A DNA stretch of 64,000 nucleotides, from positions 210,708 through 274,707 of the forward strand of contig JAHHHR010000004.1 of the NCBI GenBank assembly GCA_019359245.1. Reading direction: 5' to 3'. The notes below the pieces were generated by a model, which did not search any database, had not been told where the DNA came from, and saw nothing but the letters and a program-made list of their open reading frames with translations. A program made the translations under genes and the position numbers. This document shows positions 16,934 to 27,650 of the stretch, piece by piece. The stretch's first letter is position 1. Each line of letters begins with the position of its first letter. Source of the stretch: Nostoc desertorum CM1-VF14. Lineage in GTDB: Bacteria > Cyanobacteriota > Cyanobacteriia > Cyanobacteriales > Nostocaceae.

Positions 16934-17500
16934 ATGGGGATGGAACAGGACGATCAATTTGTAACCGTGGTCATTACACAAGTTGTAAAGCCAGGATGCG
17001 AAAGCGCTTACGAGGCTTGGTTGAAAGATATTACCAGAGTTGCCAGAACCTATATAGGTCATCTGGGAACAAACGTGATTCGTCCCCAACTTGGAGTGCG
17101 AAATGAATATGTGATCATCTTCCGGTTTGATGGTTATGAAAATTTAAAGGTGTGGATGACATCGCGCGATCGCGAATATTGGCTCAATCAAGGTAAGCAT
17201 TTGGTGGAATCCGATCCTGATGTTCAACAAATCTGTGGATTAGAAGCTTGGTTTTCTCTTCCCGGTCAACCACTGAAAACTCCACCACGCTATAAAACAG
17301 CATTGCTAACTTGGGGAACTGTATTTGTGTTGATTAATTTGTTGAATACATTTATAACGCCCCTGCTTCGCGGCTTACCTCCCTTAATTATTTCGTTGAT
17401 CATTACCATTACTATGGTTTTGTTATTAACTTATGTTGTCATGCCTAGAGTTAGCCGTTTATTTAGTTCTTGGCTATATCCTAAATTACGAAAAGTTTAG
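16934..17500 (+). CDS. Antibiotic biosynthesis monooxygenase (ABM) domain membrane protein
   Basis: The 188-aa protein starts with an ABM ferredoxin-like domain (about 8-100; VTVVITQVVKPGCESAYEAWL). Two hydrophobic helices (about 122-142 and 147-168) and a basic tail follow. This ABM plus two-helix layout is a known family of unassigned function. It follows the SDR/SMP-30 pair by 64 nt on the same strand and may belong to the same unit. Confidence 0.85.
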   Translation: MGMEQDDQFVTVVITQVVKPGCESAYEAWLKDITRVARTYIGHLGTNVIRPQLGVRNEYVIIFRFDGYENLKVWMTSRDREYWLNQGKHLVESDPDVQQICGLEAWFSLPGQPLKTPPRYKTALLTWGTVFVLINLLNTFITPLLRGLPPLIISLIITITMVLLLTYVVMPRVSRLFSSWLYPKLRKV

Positions 17501-17612
17501 CACCTGATCGCCCTTCCAAAAAGCCAAAATGTTAGGGGTAGTTATCTAACCACCCCTTTATTGCCCTAATAATTTAGAATTTACTTGCAGACCCCTTAAT
17601 AGGGAGTTAATT

Positions 17613-19238
17613 TTACTCAGAAATGTTAATTGAACTCTCAACTTGAGAATTAGCCAATGTTGGTGCAGATAAAATTCGCGAGTACAAACTTGACGGTTGC
17701 TGATGAGCAACGACTGGTAGAACTTCACGAGCATGGGCGGCTAATTCTACTGCCTTCACATCATAAGTCTGCGTTGCCAATTTGGGATAAAACCCGATAC
17801 CAATGATTGGCAGCAGCAAACAAGCGGTAATAAATATTTCGCGGGGTTTGACATCAGATATTACAGCATCCAAGTGCAACTCTTTACTTTGCTCACCGTA
17901 GAACACTTGACGCAGCATCGACAGTAAATAAATAGGTGTCAAAATCACGCCAACGGCTGACAGCAACACAACTACAACCTTGAAGCTGGAACTGTAAACA
18001 TCACTGGTGGCGATACCGAGAAATACCATCAACTCACCCACAAAACCACTCATTCCTGGTAAGGCGAGAGAAGCCATTGAACCAATGGTAAACAGAGCAA
18101 AGGTTTTGGGCATTACCTTAGCCATTCCGCCCATTTTATCCATCATCAAGGTGTGGGTGCGATCGTAAGTCACGCCAGACAAAAAGAACAAGCTAGCAGC
18201 AATCAAGCCGTGGGAAACCATCTGTAACACTGCGCCACTTATGCCCAGTTCTGTGTAGGAGGCAATCCCAATCAGCACAAACCCCATGTGGGCTATTGAA
18301 GAGTAAGCCAAGCGGCGTTTGAGATTGGTTTGGGCAAAGGCACAGCAAGCACCATAGACAATGTTAACCACACCCAAAATTGCCAGCACTGGGGCAAAAG
18401 TCACATGGGCATTGGGCAACATTTCTACATTGAAGCGGATGAGAGCATAACCACCCATTTTTAACAACACACCAGCCAAAATCATTGAGCCGGGTGCTGA
18501 TGCTTCACCGTGAGCATCAGGTAGCCAAGTGTGTAAAGGGAAAATTGGTAACTTCACACCGAAGGCAATTAAGAAACCTGCATAAACCAACAATTCCAAG
18601 GTTTTGGGGTATTCTTTCATTCCCAGAGTCGCCATGTCAAAGGTGACGGTATCTCCAGAGAATGCCATTGCAAAACCGGCAATCAAGATAAATATTGATG
18701 CGGCGGCGGTGTAGAGAATGAACTTGGTAGCGGCATAACGGCGGTTTTGTCCTCCCCAAATGGAAATCAGCAGGTAAACCGGCACTAACTCGATTTCCCA
18801 CATTAGGAAGAACAGCAGCAAATCTTGGGCGACAAATACGCCAAGTTGGGCGCTGTACATCGCTAACATCAAACCATAAAATAATCGCGGCTTGGTGGTA
18901 ACTTTCCAAGCCGCGAATATTGCGAGGGTATTTATTAAGCCTGTCAGAAGCAGCAAGGGCATCGATAAACCATCAACCCCCACAGCCCAATGCAAACCCA
19001 ACTGCGGTATCCAAGGATAGTTTTCTACAAATTGGAGTGTTGAACTCTGAAAGTCGTATTTATACCAAAAGGCATAAATCATCAGTGCAAAGTCGGCGAT
19101 CGCAACTCCCAGACCATACCACCGGACAGTTCTACCTTCTTTGTCTGGGATTAGGGGAATGGCTAAGGTAGCCACCAAGGGTAAGAGGATTATGGCTGTT
19201 AGCCAGGGAAATTCAATAGCATTCATCACTTCTGACAA
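17613..19238 (-). CDS. ndhD: NAD(P)H-quinone oxidoreductase subunit 4 (NdhD)
   Basis: The 541-aa integral membrane protein has about 14 helices and the antiporter-like core of NDH-1 subunit 4: [42 protein letters not shown], and a conserved Glu in [16 protein letters not shown]. It takes part in proton pumping in thylakoid NDH-1, which serves respiration and cyclic electron flow. A paralogue lies at 22657-24345. No ndhF is adjacent, which argues against the CO2-uptake ndhD3/D4 type. The start ATG at 19238 fits the [12 protein letters not shown]-terminus, with MSEV before it. Confidence 0.94.
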   Translation of the reverse strand: MSEVMNAIEFPWLTAIILLPLVATLAIPLIPDKEGRTVRWYGLGVAIADFALMIYAFWYKYDFQSSTLQFVENYPWIPQLGLHWAVGVDGLSMPLLLLTGLINTLAIFAAWKVTTKPRLFYGLMLAMYSAQLGVFVAQDLLLFFLMWEIELVPVYLLISIWGGQNRRYAATKFILYTAAASIFILIAGFAMAFSGDTVTFDMATLGMKEYPKTLELLVYAGFLIAFGVKLPIFPLHTWLPDAHGEASAPGSMILAGVLLKMGGYALIRFNVEMLPNAHVTFAPVLAILGVVNIVYGACCAFAQTNLKRRLAYSSIAHMGFVLIGIASYTELGISGAVLQMVSHGLIAASLFFLSGVTYDRTHTLMMDKMGGMAKVMPKTFALFTIGSMASLALPGMSGFVGELMVFLGIATSDVYSSSFKVVVVLLSAVGVILTPIYLLSMLRQVFYGEQSKELHLDAVISDVKPREIFITACLLLPIIGIGFYPKLATQTYDVKAVELAAHAREVLPVVAHQQPSSLYSRILSAPTLANSQVESSINISE

Positions 19239-19601
19239 TCGATTTGCCTTATCTCTTTGGTTTTCATTATATTAAGGAATCTATACTTTTGTAAATATTC
19301 TTTAACTATAGAATATTAAATTTTTGGCATAGACAGGAATATATACTCATCGAATGTCAAATTATCAGGATAAATAGGAATAAATACTTATCGTATTTTG
19401 ACGCTTCCATTCTAAATGTAAACTTTTGCAACGTCAACAAAAAACGGCAGCTAAAGCCACCGTTACAATACCGTCATATTTTCTAGCCCAATTGTCAGGG
19501 CTATTTAGTCTACGCTTCTAAGTTGAGTCATAGACCTAACCCCCAGCCCCTTCTCTTGGAGAGAGGTCAATGTGTTGCATACAAACGAAAAGGCTAAAGC
19601 A
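19239..19601. other. Intergenic region upstream of ndhD
   Basis: A+T-rich near the ndhD start, with two related strings (GGAATATATACTCATCGA and GGAATAAATACTTATCGT, near 19335 and 19377) that are imperfect direct repeats spaced about 42 nt and could be regulatory sites for the minus-strand ndhD gene. No RNA or ORF is supported. Confidence 0.35.
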
Positions 19602-20111
19602 TTAAACAATCCGGTTAACAATTGTCCACACTTCCCCATCAGAGCGGACATAAGGGACGGAGATTGTCTTAAACCCAGTGATGAAGGGCTTGTAATAAAT
19701 TCGCCAATACATTGGACTCAATTCATTGGCACAACGTTTAAGGAGGCGGACTTCTACCGCCAGTTCACTTGCTAGCTGATTAATACGTTGAGCATGAACC
19801 TGTGCCACTTCTTTGGCTTCTTCTAGCTCTTGCTGTTGAATAAGTTCTTTTGATACAACTTGCGATCGCACTAACTTACCTTGTTTTTGTTTTATCTGGC
19901 CTTCCAAGGCTGCGATCGCTGCATCGATGCCCTGGAGTTCAACTGATAATTGGGCATTTTCCCTGGCTTGACGGCGATACGCTTCCACCATTGCTTGGGG
20001 TGAATCATTCTCGCCAGAGATTACATTATTAATGGTGAGTGCAGCGCGTTCTTCTAGGAGAATCTGAATTTGAGATTTAAGCGCCGCCATTTCAGCCTGA
20101 ATTTGCTCCAT
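19602..20111 (-). CDS. Coiled-coil protein of unknown function
   Basis: The 169-aa protein is mostly heptad-rich helix (MEQIQAEMAALKSQIQILLEERAAL, then SVELQGIDAAIAALEGQIKQKQ and KELIQQQELEEAKEVAQ). It ends in a compact segment (YWRIYYKPFITGFKTI) and has no signal peptide or catalytic motif. Close relatives are expected only in cyanobacteria. It lies 42 nt downstream of thrB on the same strand and is probably cotranscribed with it. Confidence 0.7.
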   Translation of the reverse strand: MEQIQAEMAALKSQIQILLEERAALTINNVISGENDSPQAMVEAYRRQARENAQLSVELQGIDAAIAALEGQIKQKQGKLVRSQVVSKELIQQQELEEAKEVAQVHAQRINQLASELAVEVRLLKRCANELSPMYWRIYYKPFITGFKTISVPYVRSDGEVWTIVNRIV

Positions 20112-20153
20112 AAATCGAGTCTTAAGTGCTGAGTAAAATAGTTATCTGATTTT

Positions 20154-21068
20154 TTAAAAGCTTTTTGCGCCTTGGGTATCGAGAGAAAGCGATCGCACCT
20201 CGGCTGTAATTCCTTCTTCTTGCCAAGCAGCTAACATCGCCGCCTCCACAGCCTCTGAGTGTAACTTATCTGCCAAAGCTAAAAGTGTCGGCCCCGCACC
20301 ACTAATTACCATACCATAAGCACCAGCACTAACGGCTGCTATGTTGAGAGCATCATAACCAGGAATCAAAGCTTTACGATAGGGTTGATGCAATTTATCT
20401 TGCAAAGCTGTCTTTAACCATTGTCCGTTACCAGTTTCCAAGCCGCGCAACAATAACCCCAAGTGTGCTGTATTAAAAATCGCATCGGCGCGACTCACTT
20501 CAGTTGGGAGAACGCGCCGCGCCTCGGAAGTGGAAAGTTCAAAATTAGGAATAGCTATAACTGGTACAACATCTTTATGCCAGGGAACATCACAAATTTC
20601 CCAAGCTGTACCGGTGGTAGCAGCAAGACGACATCCTCCTAACAAAGCTGGAACTACATTATCAGGATGTCCTTCCATTGCGATCGCTAACTCCATCACC
20701 TGCGACTGAGAAAGAGTAGCACCCTCAAGTTGATTAGCCGCCACCAAGCCACCAACAATTGCTGTCGCCGAACTACCCAAACCCCTCGCCAGTGGGACAC
20801 CTAACTTAATCTCTATTTTCACAGTCGGCGGTGTTTGCTCTATATATTGATAGAACTTGACAAACGCTTGGTAGAGGAGATTGCTTTCATCGGTTTGGAC
20901 TCGTTCAGCTTCTGTACCGGTGACATGAATAGTTAACCCACCTTCTTCTAGGCGAGTGAACTTGAACTCGTTGTACAACTTTAAAGCTGCACCGATGCAA
21001 TCAAAACCAGGCCCCAAATTCGCAGTTGTGGCGGGAACGGTAACGGTGATGGTAGAAACAACAGACAT
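20154..21068 (-). CDS. thrB: Homoserine kinase
   Basis: The 304-aa GHMP kinase phosphorylates homoserine for threonine synthesis. It has ATTANLGPGFDCIGAAL at the N-terminus, the ATP-binding PLARGLGSSATAIV loop, and a C-terminal GMVISGAGPTLLAL motif. The ATG at 21068 is chosen; the longer frame needs a TTG two codons earlier. A tandem array (21112-21144) lies just upstream. Confidence 0.95.
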   Translation of the reverse strand: MSVVSTITVTVPATTANLGPGFDCIGAALKLYNEFKFTRLEEGGLTIHVTGTEAERVQTDESNLLYQAFVKFYQYIEQTPPTVKIEIKLGVPLARGLGSSATAIVGGLVAANQLEGATLSQSQVMELAIAMEGHPDNVVPALLGGCRLAATTGTAWEICDVPWHKDVVPVIAIPNFELSTSEARRVLPTEVSRADAIFNTAHLGLLLRGLETGNGQWLKTALQDKLHQPYRKALIPGYDALNIAAVSAGAYGMVISGAGPTLLALADKLHSEAVEAAMLAAWQEEGITAEVRSLSLDTQGAKSF

Positions 21069-21111
21069 TGGCAAAACTCACTAATCATCAACCAGCATCT
21101 CACGTAATAGG

Positions 21112-21144
21112 AATTCGTAATTCGTAATTCGTAATTCGTAATTA
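21112..21144. repeat. Tandem 7-nt repeat
   Basis: AATTCGT is repeated 4.7 times between thrB and the divergent VOC gene. The copy number probably varies between strains. It sits in the promoter area of thrB. Confidence 0.8.
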
Positions 21145-21279
21145 AGAAAGTTGTATTTGCTGACAACCAATGCTGTGGTTTTTACAACTGCTTTTCCAAT
21201 CGCTCTAAATATCGCTCTTGACTCTACCCTTACGGGATAGTGTTTAGTTTAAAAAGCTAACGATATGAGGCAAAAAATT

Positions 21280-21693
21280 ATGAAATTGGGAGCTATCAAT
21301 CACATAGCACTAACTGTATCCAATTTGAAGCGTTCTGAGGCTTTTTACAATACTCTACTTGGATTCTTAGGTTATGAACAAGGAGAAAAAACAGAGCATT
21401 TAATACTCTGGGCAAGCTTTAACGGTGTGATCACCATTTCCCTAGCAAATCCCCAATCGCTCAATAAAAATCACGATCGCTATTCTCCTGGATTGCATCA
21501 TCTAGCTTTTAGTGCAGATAGTCGAGAAGAAGTGGATCGGCTTTACCAAAATCTTATGGAGTGTGGAGTAGAGATTTTAGATCCTCCTGCTGAATACGAT
21601 TATTTGCCAGGTTACTACGCTTTCTACTTTTTAGATCCAGATGGCATTAAGCTCGAACTAACACACACTCCTAACTGGCCACCTGAGTTGTAG
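21280..21693 (+). CDS. VOC family (glyoxalase/dioxygenase-fold) protein
   Basis: The 137-aa protein has two beta-alpha-beta-beta-beta modules: INHIALTVSNLKRSEAFYNTLLGFLGY, and LHHLAFSADSREEVDRLYQNL, ending LDPDGIKLELTHTP. Histidines at INHIA and LHHLA and the Glu in KLEL could bind a metal. The substrate is unknown. ATG 21280 is preferred to 21265 because AGG lies 9 nt before it. A MerR-type regulator follows 19 nt downstream, suggesting a regulated pair. Confidence 0.85.
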   Translation: MKLGAINHIALTVSNLKRSEAFYNTLLGFLGYEQGEKTEHLILWASFNGVITISLANPQSLNKNHDRYSPGLHHLAFSADSREEVDRLYQNLMECGVEILDPPAEYDYLPGYYAFYFLDPDGIKLELTHTPNWPPEL

Positions 21694-21712
21694 TCAGCAA
21701 CGAGCAAGAAGA

Positions 21713-22525
21713 ATGCTAAAAATCGGCGACTTTTCCAAACTTAGCCTGGTGACTGTGAAAGCACTGCGCCTTTATGACCAACTAGGATTGCTTAAACCAG
21801 CCCACATAGACCATTTTACAGGTTATCGCTACTATTCGGCTAACCAATTACCAAGACTAAATCGCATATTAGCACTCAAAGACTTGGGTTTTTCTCTAGA
21901 GCAAATTGCCAAGTTACTAGAAGATAACCTGCCATCAGATCAAATTCGGGGAATGCTGCGACTAAAACAAGCAGAACTTCAACGGTTAGTTGAAGAGGAA
22001 CACGCAAGGCTATTAAGAGTCGAAGTGCGACTCAAGCAAATTGAACAGGATGATAGTATGCCCAACTACGAAGTTGTTTTGAAAAAAGTTGAGCCGATCA
22101 AAGTAGTATCGATTAGAGAGATATTACCAGATTACCCAAGTGTCGGCAGTCTTTACGATGAGTTATTAGGATATCTCAAGCAGCAAGGAGCCAAAGAAGG
22201 AAGTTATTATGCGGGGATTTGGCACGATCCAGGATACAAAGAATCTGATGTCGATGGTGAAGCTGTGCTTTCAATTGAGAGTTCAGTACAAGGCAATGAA
22301 CGAATAAAAGTATATGAATTACCAGGCTGGGAAACAATTGCTTGCTTAGTTCACAACGGCAGTTACAACACTATTAACCAAGCTTATGCTGCCCTAGTCT
22401 CTTGGATTGAAGCTAACGGCTATAAAATTATCGGCCCTAACCGTGAAGTTTATATAATTGGTGGCAACCAGCAAGATAATGATACGTATGTAACGGAGGT
22501 GCAGTTTCCAGTTTCCAAAGCTTGA
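21713..22525 (+). CDS. MerR-family regulator with GyrI-like effector domain
   Basis: The 270-aa protein has an N-terminal MerR winged helix (IGDFSKLSLVTVKALRLYDQLGLL, then GYRYYSANQLPRLNRI), a dimerising coiled coil (about 80-120) and a C-terminal GyrI-like ligand-binding domain (about 125-270). This layout matches BmrR-type multidrug-sensing regulators. It overlaps no gene but follows the VOC gene closely and probably senses a small hydrophobic compound. Confidence 0.9.
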   Translation: MLKIGDFSKLSLVTVKALRLYDQLGLLKPAHIDHFTGYRYYSANQLPRLNRILALKDLGFSLEQIAKLLEDNLPSDQIRGMLRLKQAELQRLVEEEHARLLRVEVRLKQIEQDDSMPNYEVVLKKVEPIKVVSIREILPDYPSVGSLYDELLGYLKQQGAKEGSYYAGIWHDPGYKESDVDGEAVLSIESSVQGNERIKVYELPGWETIACLVHNGSYNTINQAYAALVSWIEANGYKIIGPNREVYIIGGNQQDNDTYVTEVQFPVSKA

Positions 22526-22656
22526 TGCATAAAATATTAATTTATGGCTTAGAGATAAACACGTGTATGAATAAGTGTTTATCTCTAGTCATATTGCCAT
22601 AAGTTCCTGAAGTTAGCGATCGCTCTTTTCCACAGAAGAAATAGCTTTTAAAAAGC

Positions 22657-24345
22657 TTACTTCAAAGTTCCTAAAACAGGCGCTGTCTCAACCTCGGAAA
22701 TTTGTGGAACCAAGAATCCTTTAGCATAAATCTGGGGATTTGTTTGCGAGATTATGGCATAAGACTGGCGAAGATTAGCATTGACTGCAACAGTCTTCAC
22801 ATCGTACATTTGCATCGCCATCTTGGGATAGAAACCAATACCAATAATCATCAGCAGGAAACAGGCAGCAATAAACACCTCACGGGGTCTAGCATCCTCG
22901 TAGACTGCATCTTCTGGCACGAGGCAGTCTGTACCAAAACAAACTGTTCCCTCATCTTCTTGATTTTCTAAACCTGCATTATTAATGTCGCATAGGAGTG
23001 CTGCGTCTTTACCATAAAATACCTCTCGCAGCATGGAAAGTAAATAAATAGGTGTGAGGATGACTCCAACTGCGGCGAGAAAAACGGTGACGGTGCAAAA
23101 AGTTGAACTGTAAACGTCGCTGCTTGTCATACCAACGAATACCGAGAGTTCGCCAGCAAAACCGCTCATACCTGGAAGAGCTAGAGATGCCATTGCTCCA
23201 ATTGTAAACAGGGCGAAGACTTTGGGCATGGCTTGACCGATACCACCCATATCTTTCATTACCATTGTGTGGGTGCGATCGTAAGTAACACCTGCTAAAA
23301 AGAACAGCACCGATGCGATTAAACCATGCGAAATCATCTGCAACATCGCACCGTTGATTCCCAAATCAGTGAACGATGCAATCCCAAGCAGCACAAACCC
23401 CATGTGAGAAATCGACGAATAAGCCAAACGCCGCTTCATATTCGTCTGAGCAAAGGAGTTCAATGCACCATAGATAATGTTGACAACGCCGAGAATAGCT
23501 AGAATCGGCGCAAAGTAAATGTGTGCATCGGGGAGCAGTTCAAGATTCAGGCGAATCAGTCCGTATCCACCCATCTTCAGCAATACACCAGCTAAAATCA
23601 TCGACACAGGAGAGGATGCTTCGCCGTGAGCATCAGGCAACCAGGTGTGCATTGGGAAAACAGCAAGCTTGACACCAAATGCAACCAGTAACCCTGCATA
23701 AAGTAGCAGCTGCAATCCAAGAGGATATTCCTTCTTAGCCAGGGCAGTTATATCAAATGTCATATCACCGCCGCCGTATAGCCCCATTGCCAAGGCTGCC
23801 ACCAAAATAAATATAGAAGCTGCTGCGGTATATAATAAAAATTTTGTAGCCGCATAACGACGCCTTTGCCCACCCCAAATGCAGACTAGTAGGTAGACGG
23901 GGATTAGCTCTACTTCCCACATAATGAAAAATAGCAGCAAGTCTTTAGCAACGAACACCCCTACCTGCGCGGAATACAGCACCAGCATTAAAAAATAGAA
24001 AAGGCGGGGTCGGTGATCAACTTGCCAGGCCGAAAAAATCGAGAGTGTGGTGACAAATCCTGCTAGCAGCACAAGTGGCGCTGAAAGCCCATCAACCGAT
24101 ACTGCCCAGTTAAGACCCAACTGAGGCATCCAAGCATAACTTTCCACCATTTGAAAACTAGCATTGCTGGCATCGTAATGCTTCCAAAAGGCGTAGCACA
24201 TCAAGGCGAAGTCTGCGATACCTACACCCAATGCATACCATCGAACGCGCTTACCATCTTTATCAGGCAGCACAGGGATAAGCAGGGAAGCAATGAGTGG
24301 CAGCAAGACAATTGCGGTAAGCCAGGGAAATTGATCTGCTATCAT
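22657..24345 (-). CDS. ndhD: NAD(P)H-quinone oxidoreductase subunit 4, second copy (NdhD2-like)
   Basis: The 562-aa protein is colinear with the NdhD at 17613-19238 ([53 protein letters not shown]). It differs by an insertion near residue 465-495, between the [13 protein letters not shown] loop and ARPREVFIA. This insertion is acidic and contains three Cys ([12 protein letters not shown]). Both copies probably belong to NDH-1 complexes of the ndhD1/D2 type. The copies are 3.4 kb apart and separated by unrelated genes, so this is not a simple recent tandem duplication. Confidence 0.93.
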   Translation of the reverse strand: MIADQFPWLTAIVLLPLIASLLIPVLPDKDGKRVRWYALGVGIADFALMCYAFWKHYDASNASFQMVESYAWMPQLGLNWAVSVDGLSAPLVLLAGFVTTLSIFSAWQVDHRPRLFYFLMLVLYSAQVGVFVAKDLLLFFIMWEVELIPVYLLVCIWGGQRRRYAATKFLLYTAAASIFILVAALAMGLYGGGDMTFDITALAKKEYPLGLQLLLYAGLLVAFGVKLAVFPMHTWLPDAHGEASSPVSMILAGVLLKMGGYGLIRLNLELLPDAHIYFAPILAILGVVNIIYGALNSFAQTNMKRRLAYSSISHMGFVLLGIASFTDLGINGAMLQMISHGLIASVLFFLAGVTYDRTHTMVMKDMGGIGQAMPKVFALFTIGAMASLALPGMSGFAGELSVFVGMTSSDVYSSTFCTVTVFLAAVGVILTPIYLLSMLREVFYGKDAALLCDINNAGLENQEDEGTVCFGTDCLVPEDAVYEDARPREVFIAACFLLMIIGIGFYPKMAMQMYDVKTVAVNANLRQSYAIISQTNPQIYAKGFLVPQISEVETAPVLGTLK

Positions 24346-24523
24346 GTATATGAGAAAAAATACTTATTTGGGATGATGTCATTGTACTAAACTCTGTAAC
24401 AATTTCTTCATAAGTATTTGTCCCAGGTAACCATAAATATTTGTCCCAGTTAACCGCTTTGACTCAAAGATAATTGACTTGAAAATGGCGACTGGGGACT
24501 GGGGAAGAAAGATTTTCAGTTGC

Positions 24524-25243
24524 TCACGGTACTAATCCAGCTCGCAAGGCACGGACGGCAGCCTGTGTCCGGTCAGCAACACAGAGTTTGTTGAGAATAC
24601 CTCGAACATGAGTTTTTACAGTACCGACTGTTAGATAAAGCCTTTTAGCAATTTCTGCATTGTCACACCCAGCGACAATCAACTCTAAAACATCCATCTC
24701 TCTATGAGTTAAAGGATAGCTGACTATACTTTTCTCAACATCTGGGTCAATACCTTCAATCAATACTCGTTTTCCAGATGCGCCTCTGTTGCCATCGGGG
24801 AAATCTTGACGTATTTGCTGTAGTACAAGGTCTGCGATCGCAGGATCGATCCATGAGCTACCTGCAAAAGTCATTCGCACAGCCTCAACTAGTCTCTCAG
24901 TTTCAATATCCTTCATGCAATAGGAATCTGCACCTGCTGCAAATGCCGCTAAAACTGCCTGTTCGCTATTCTGCATGGTTAAAATTAGCAGCTTTGTAGT
25001 ATAATCTTCATTCTCTGCTTGATATTGCCTAAATGTGCGTGTTAGCTCAATACCATCCATGTCAGGCAAACCAATGTCAATCGTGGCAACATCAGGCTTG
25101 AGAGTTTTCAGAAGGTTGATGCCGTCAGCTGCATTGGCTGCTTCACCAACAATGTTAAACTCTGGCTGGGTTTGTAGGGCAGCCCGTAAGCCAATTCTTG
25201 TAAGGTTGTGATCTTCAATCACGAGGATCTTGATTTCATTCAT
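24524..25243 (-). CDS. NarL/FixJ-type response regulator
   Basis: The 239-aa protein has a receiver domain (1-125; phospho-acceptor D56 in TIDIGLPDMDG) and a LuxR-type HTH at the C-terminus (about 175-239; LTHREMDVLELIVAGCDNAEIAKRL). No kinase is adjacent on the same strand. It is divergent from the hybrid kinase at 25823, 580 bp away, but a partnership is not shown. Confidence 0.93.
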   Translation of the reverse strand: MNEIKILVIEDHNLTRIGLRAALQTQPEFNIVGEAANAADGINLLKTLKPDVATIDIGLPDMDGIELTRTFRQYQAENEDYTTKLLILTMQNSEQAVLAAFAAGADSYCMKDIETERLVEAVRMTFAGSSWIDPAIADLVLQQIRQDFPDGNRGASGKRVLIEGIDPDVEKSIVSYPLTHREMDVLELIVAGCDNAEIAKRLYLTVGTVKTHVRGILNKLCVADRTQAAVRALRAGLVP

Positions 25244-25822
25244 AGTTGCTTAACTTTACTGTTATCTATCTAAAGTACACATTAAAATAATCTCGTTCTT
25301 TTATTCGGGATCTTATACAAAAAGCAATGCAGTTGGTATTGTTACCCGAACTTCATCTACCATTGGACATAAATAACCTTATCTCGTAAGTTTTTTTAAA
25401 GCAAGAGTTTCGATATGACAATAATAAGTCAATCAAAAAATATTTTTATACATTAACCTGATGATAAATGCTTCATGGTAAACAATTTTTCATTGAAAAT
25501 CCGGTAGCAAGTAAGAGCCGGGAACGATTAATAGTTGCTCTTGTAGTGGCTACGATGATGTATATAAAAGGGACTAAACTATCTTACCCTTAGACCCAAA
25601 CACAGATATTGTTTGGATAATCAGAGGGCTAAGATATTTACAAAAATAGTTTATTTAATACATATATTACACAATATATTAGTATAATTACTTAAATTTT
25701 CAAGGTGTAAAATTAAAAAACTTTAAAGGAAAATGTGAATCCTTAATAATCTCAGCGCTGGTAAAGTAAGCTATTACTAGATTTGCGAGGGATAACCAAG
25801 CACTTCTTTTTTTTATTTAGCC
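25244..25822. other. 580-bp intergenic region between divergent signalling genes
   Basis: Strongly A+T rich with no open frame. It must hold both divergent promoters. No RNA gene, repeat or riboswitch was recognised. Confidence 0.35.
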
Positions 25823-26917
25823 ATGTCTTTAACTAAAACTGTCAAAAAAGATAAAATTCTCGCTGTTGATGATGTTTTTGACAATCTACTGGTCTTAGAA
25901 GCAGTCCTAGAAGATGAGGACTATGAAATTAGCTTGGTGGAAGATAGCAAAATAGCTCTGGCTATGGTTGAGGAATCACCCCCAGACTTAATTCTCTTAG
26001 ATGTGATGATGCCGGAGATAGATGGGTATGAATTTACTCGACGCATCCGGCAGAATCCGGCGTTGCCATTTATCCCCATTTTGCTGCTCACGGCTCACTA
26101 TCAGTCTAGCGTTGTGGAAGGACTTGATGCTGGTGCAGATGACTTTATTCGTAAACCATTCGATCCTGATGAACTACATGCACGAGTGCGATCGCTCCTG
26201 CGTCTCAAACATAGCATCGACGAACGAGATCAGATGGCTAACTTGCGGGCAGATTTTGTCTCCCGTTTTACTCACGATTTACGCATACCCCTGGTAGCCT
26301 CCAACCGCGTATTAAAATTATTGCTGGAAGGCAGGTTTTGCGATGTTTCGCCACAATTGCAAGAAATAATTGATACCATGATCGGCAGTAATCAAGACCT
26401 GCTGGAAATGGTGAATACTTTACTAGAAGTTTATCGTCATGAGGCGGGCTGTAAAACCTTAAAGATTTCTCCCTGCAATATTCAAGAATTAGCCAGTGAA
26501 GTTACCCAAGAATTAACTCCCTTAGCTGAAGAAAAAAGATTAACTGTAAACATTAATATTGGTGAAGCTGCAAGCACCATCATGGGCGATCGCCTAGAAC
26601 TGCGGCGAGTTTTGACAAATATCATCGGTAATGCTATCAAATTTACAGATAAAGGTTCTGTAAATATTCACTGTTATTCTACTCCGGTAGCTGTGACTAT
26701 TGATATCCAAGATACAGGTCCGGGAATTTCTAAACAAGACCAAGCAATATTATTCGAGCGATTTCGCCAGGGTAAACACCAGCGTTCTGGTAGCGGTTTG
26801 GGACTATATCTATCTCGCTGCATTATTGAAGCACATCAAGGCACAATCGATGTAACATCTGAACCAGGGCAGGGTAGTACATTCACTATCCATCTACCTG
26901 TAGCTGGTGAAAACTAA
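25823..26917 (+). CDS. Receiver-domain histidine kinase
   Basis: The 364-aa protein is a receiver (10-128; D60 in LLDVMMPEIDGYE) followed directly by HisKA (H151 in FTHDLRIPL) and an HATPase domain (NIIGNAIKF, DTGPGIS, GSGLGLYL). There is no input domain, so the receiver is presumably the sensor, phosphorylated by another kinase. This layout is common in Nostoc phosphorelays. Confidence 0.92.
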   Translation: MSLTKTVKKDKILAVDDVFDNLLVLEAVLEDEDYEISLVEDSKIALAMVEESPPDLILLDVMMPEIDGYEFTRRIRQNPALPFIPILLLTAHYQSSVVEGLDAGADDFIRKPFDPDELHARVRSLLRLKHSIDERDQMANLRADFVSRFTHDLRIPLVASNRVLKLLLEGRFCDVSPQLQEIIDTMIGSNQDLLEMVNTLLEVYRHEAGCKTLKISPCNIQELASEVTQELTPLAEEKRLTVNINIGEAASTIMGDRLELRRVLTNIIGNAIKFTDKGSVNIHCYSTPVAVTIDIQDTGPGISKQDQAILFERFRQGKHQRSGSGLGLYLSRCIIEAHQGTIDVTSEPGQGSTFTIHLPVAGEN

Positions 26918-27095
26918 AAGTAGGCATTCATCGGAAAACCCAATCTGGGCTAAGAGTCTCCTTTGTTAAAGTAAATTTAGCGGTATCTGTGTATGTAGCG
27001 GATTATTTTTTGAAGTTGATCTTATCAAAAATAGTGTTCACAGACAAAATCTGTGAACACTAACACTAATATATGGGAGTCAAACAAAAATATCT

Positions 27096-27305
27096 TTAGT
27101 TATCAATTTCTGGAACAATATTGGGACGTTCTTTATCTTCCCAGCCTACAGGACGTTTGGAATTGTACCAGGCAATTGAACCTATAGTTACAGCAGCGAT
27201 AAAGCCCAATCCTAATAATGCTGTCAACACAATAGAATAGCTAGAATTACCTTGTGATGCCACAGATATGTCTGTTAAAAGATAGGTAAATAGAAGATTA
27301 ATCAT
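27096..27305 (-). CDS. Psb35-like small thylakoid membrane protein
   Basis: The 69-aa protein has one transmembrane helix (about 25-47) and a conserved tail SIAWYNSKRPVGWEDKERPNIVPEI. The WYNSKRPxGWEDK motif matches my memory of Psb35, a small CP47-associated photosystem II assembly protein of cyanobacteria. Assignment rests on that tail alone. It lies upstream of the csbD gene region on the same strand. Confidence 0.6.
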   Translation of the reverse strand: MINLLFTYLLTDISVASQGNSSYSIVLTALLGLGFIAAVTIGSIAWYNSKRPVGWEDKERPNIVPEIDN

Positions 27306-27467
27306 GAATCGACACCTTTGGAAAAAACCAGTGATTTGAATAAATGTTTTAGAAACAGTATTGTAAAAATGCCTAAAGCAAGGGAAAAAGCAGATTTGAT
27401 AAATGCAGAAGGTTCAGTAAATTAAATAATTAATCTACCTACACCTTCTTCATAAATAAACTTCAGC

Positions 27468-27650
27468 CTAGTCTAAAGTCTTTTTAACTTCATCTTTGAG
27501 ATTTTCAGCCGTGTGGCGAACTTGGGCTTCAGCTTGTTTAGCTTTACCCTCAGCTTTATCATTAGGGTTGCCAGTTACCTCGCCAACTCCCTCTTGTACT
27601 TTACCTTCTATGTTTTTAGCAAAAGCTTTTGCTCTATCTTCGATACTCAT
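27468..27650 (-). CDS. CsbD family stress protein
   Basis: The 60-aa hydrophilic protein (MSIEDRAKAFAKNIEGKVQEG, GEVTGNPNDKAEGKAKQAEAQ) matches the CsbD family. These small unstructured general-stress proteins have no known biochemical activity. Ribosome binding and length fit. It and the Psb35-like gene may both respond to stress or light. Confidence 0.9.
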   Translation of the reverse strand: MSIEDRAKAFAKNIEGKVQEGVGEVTGNPNDKAEGKAKQAEAQVRHTAENLKDEVKKTLD

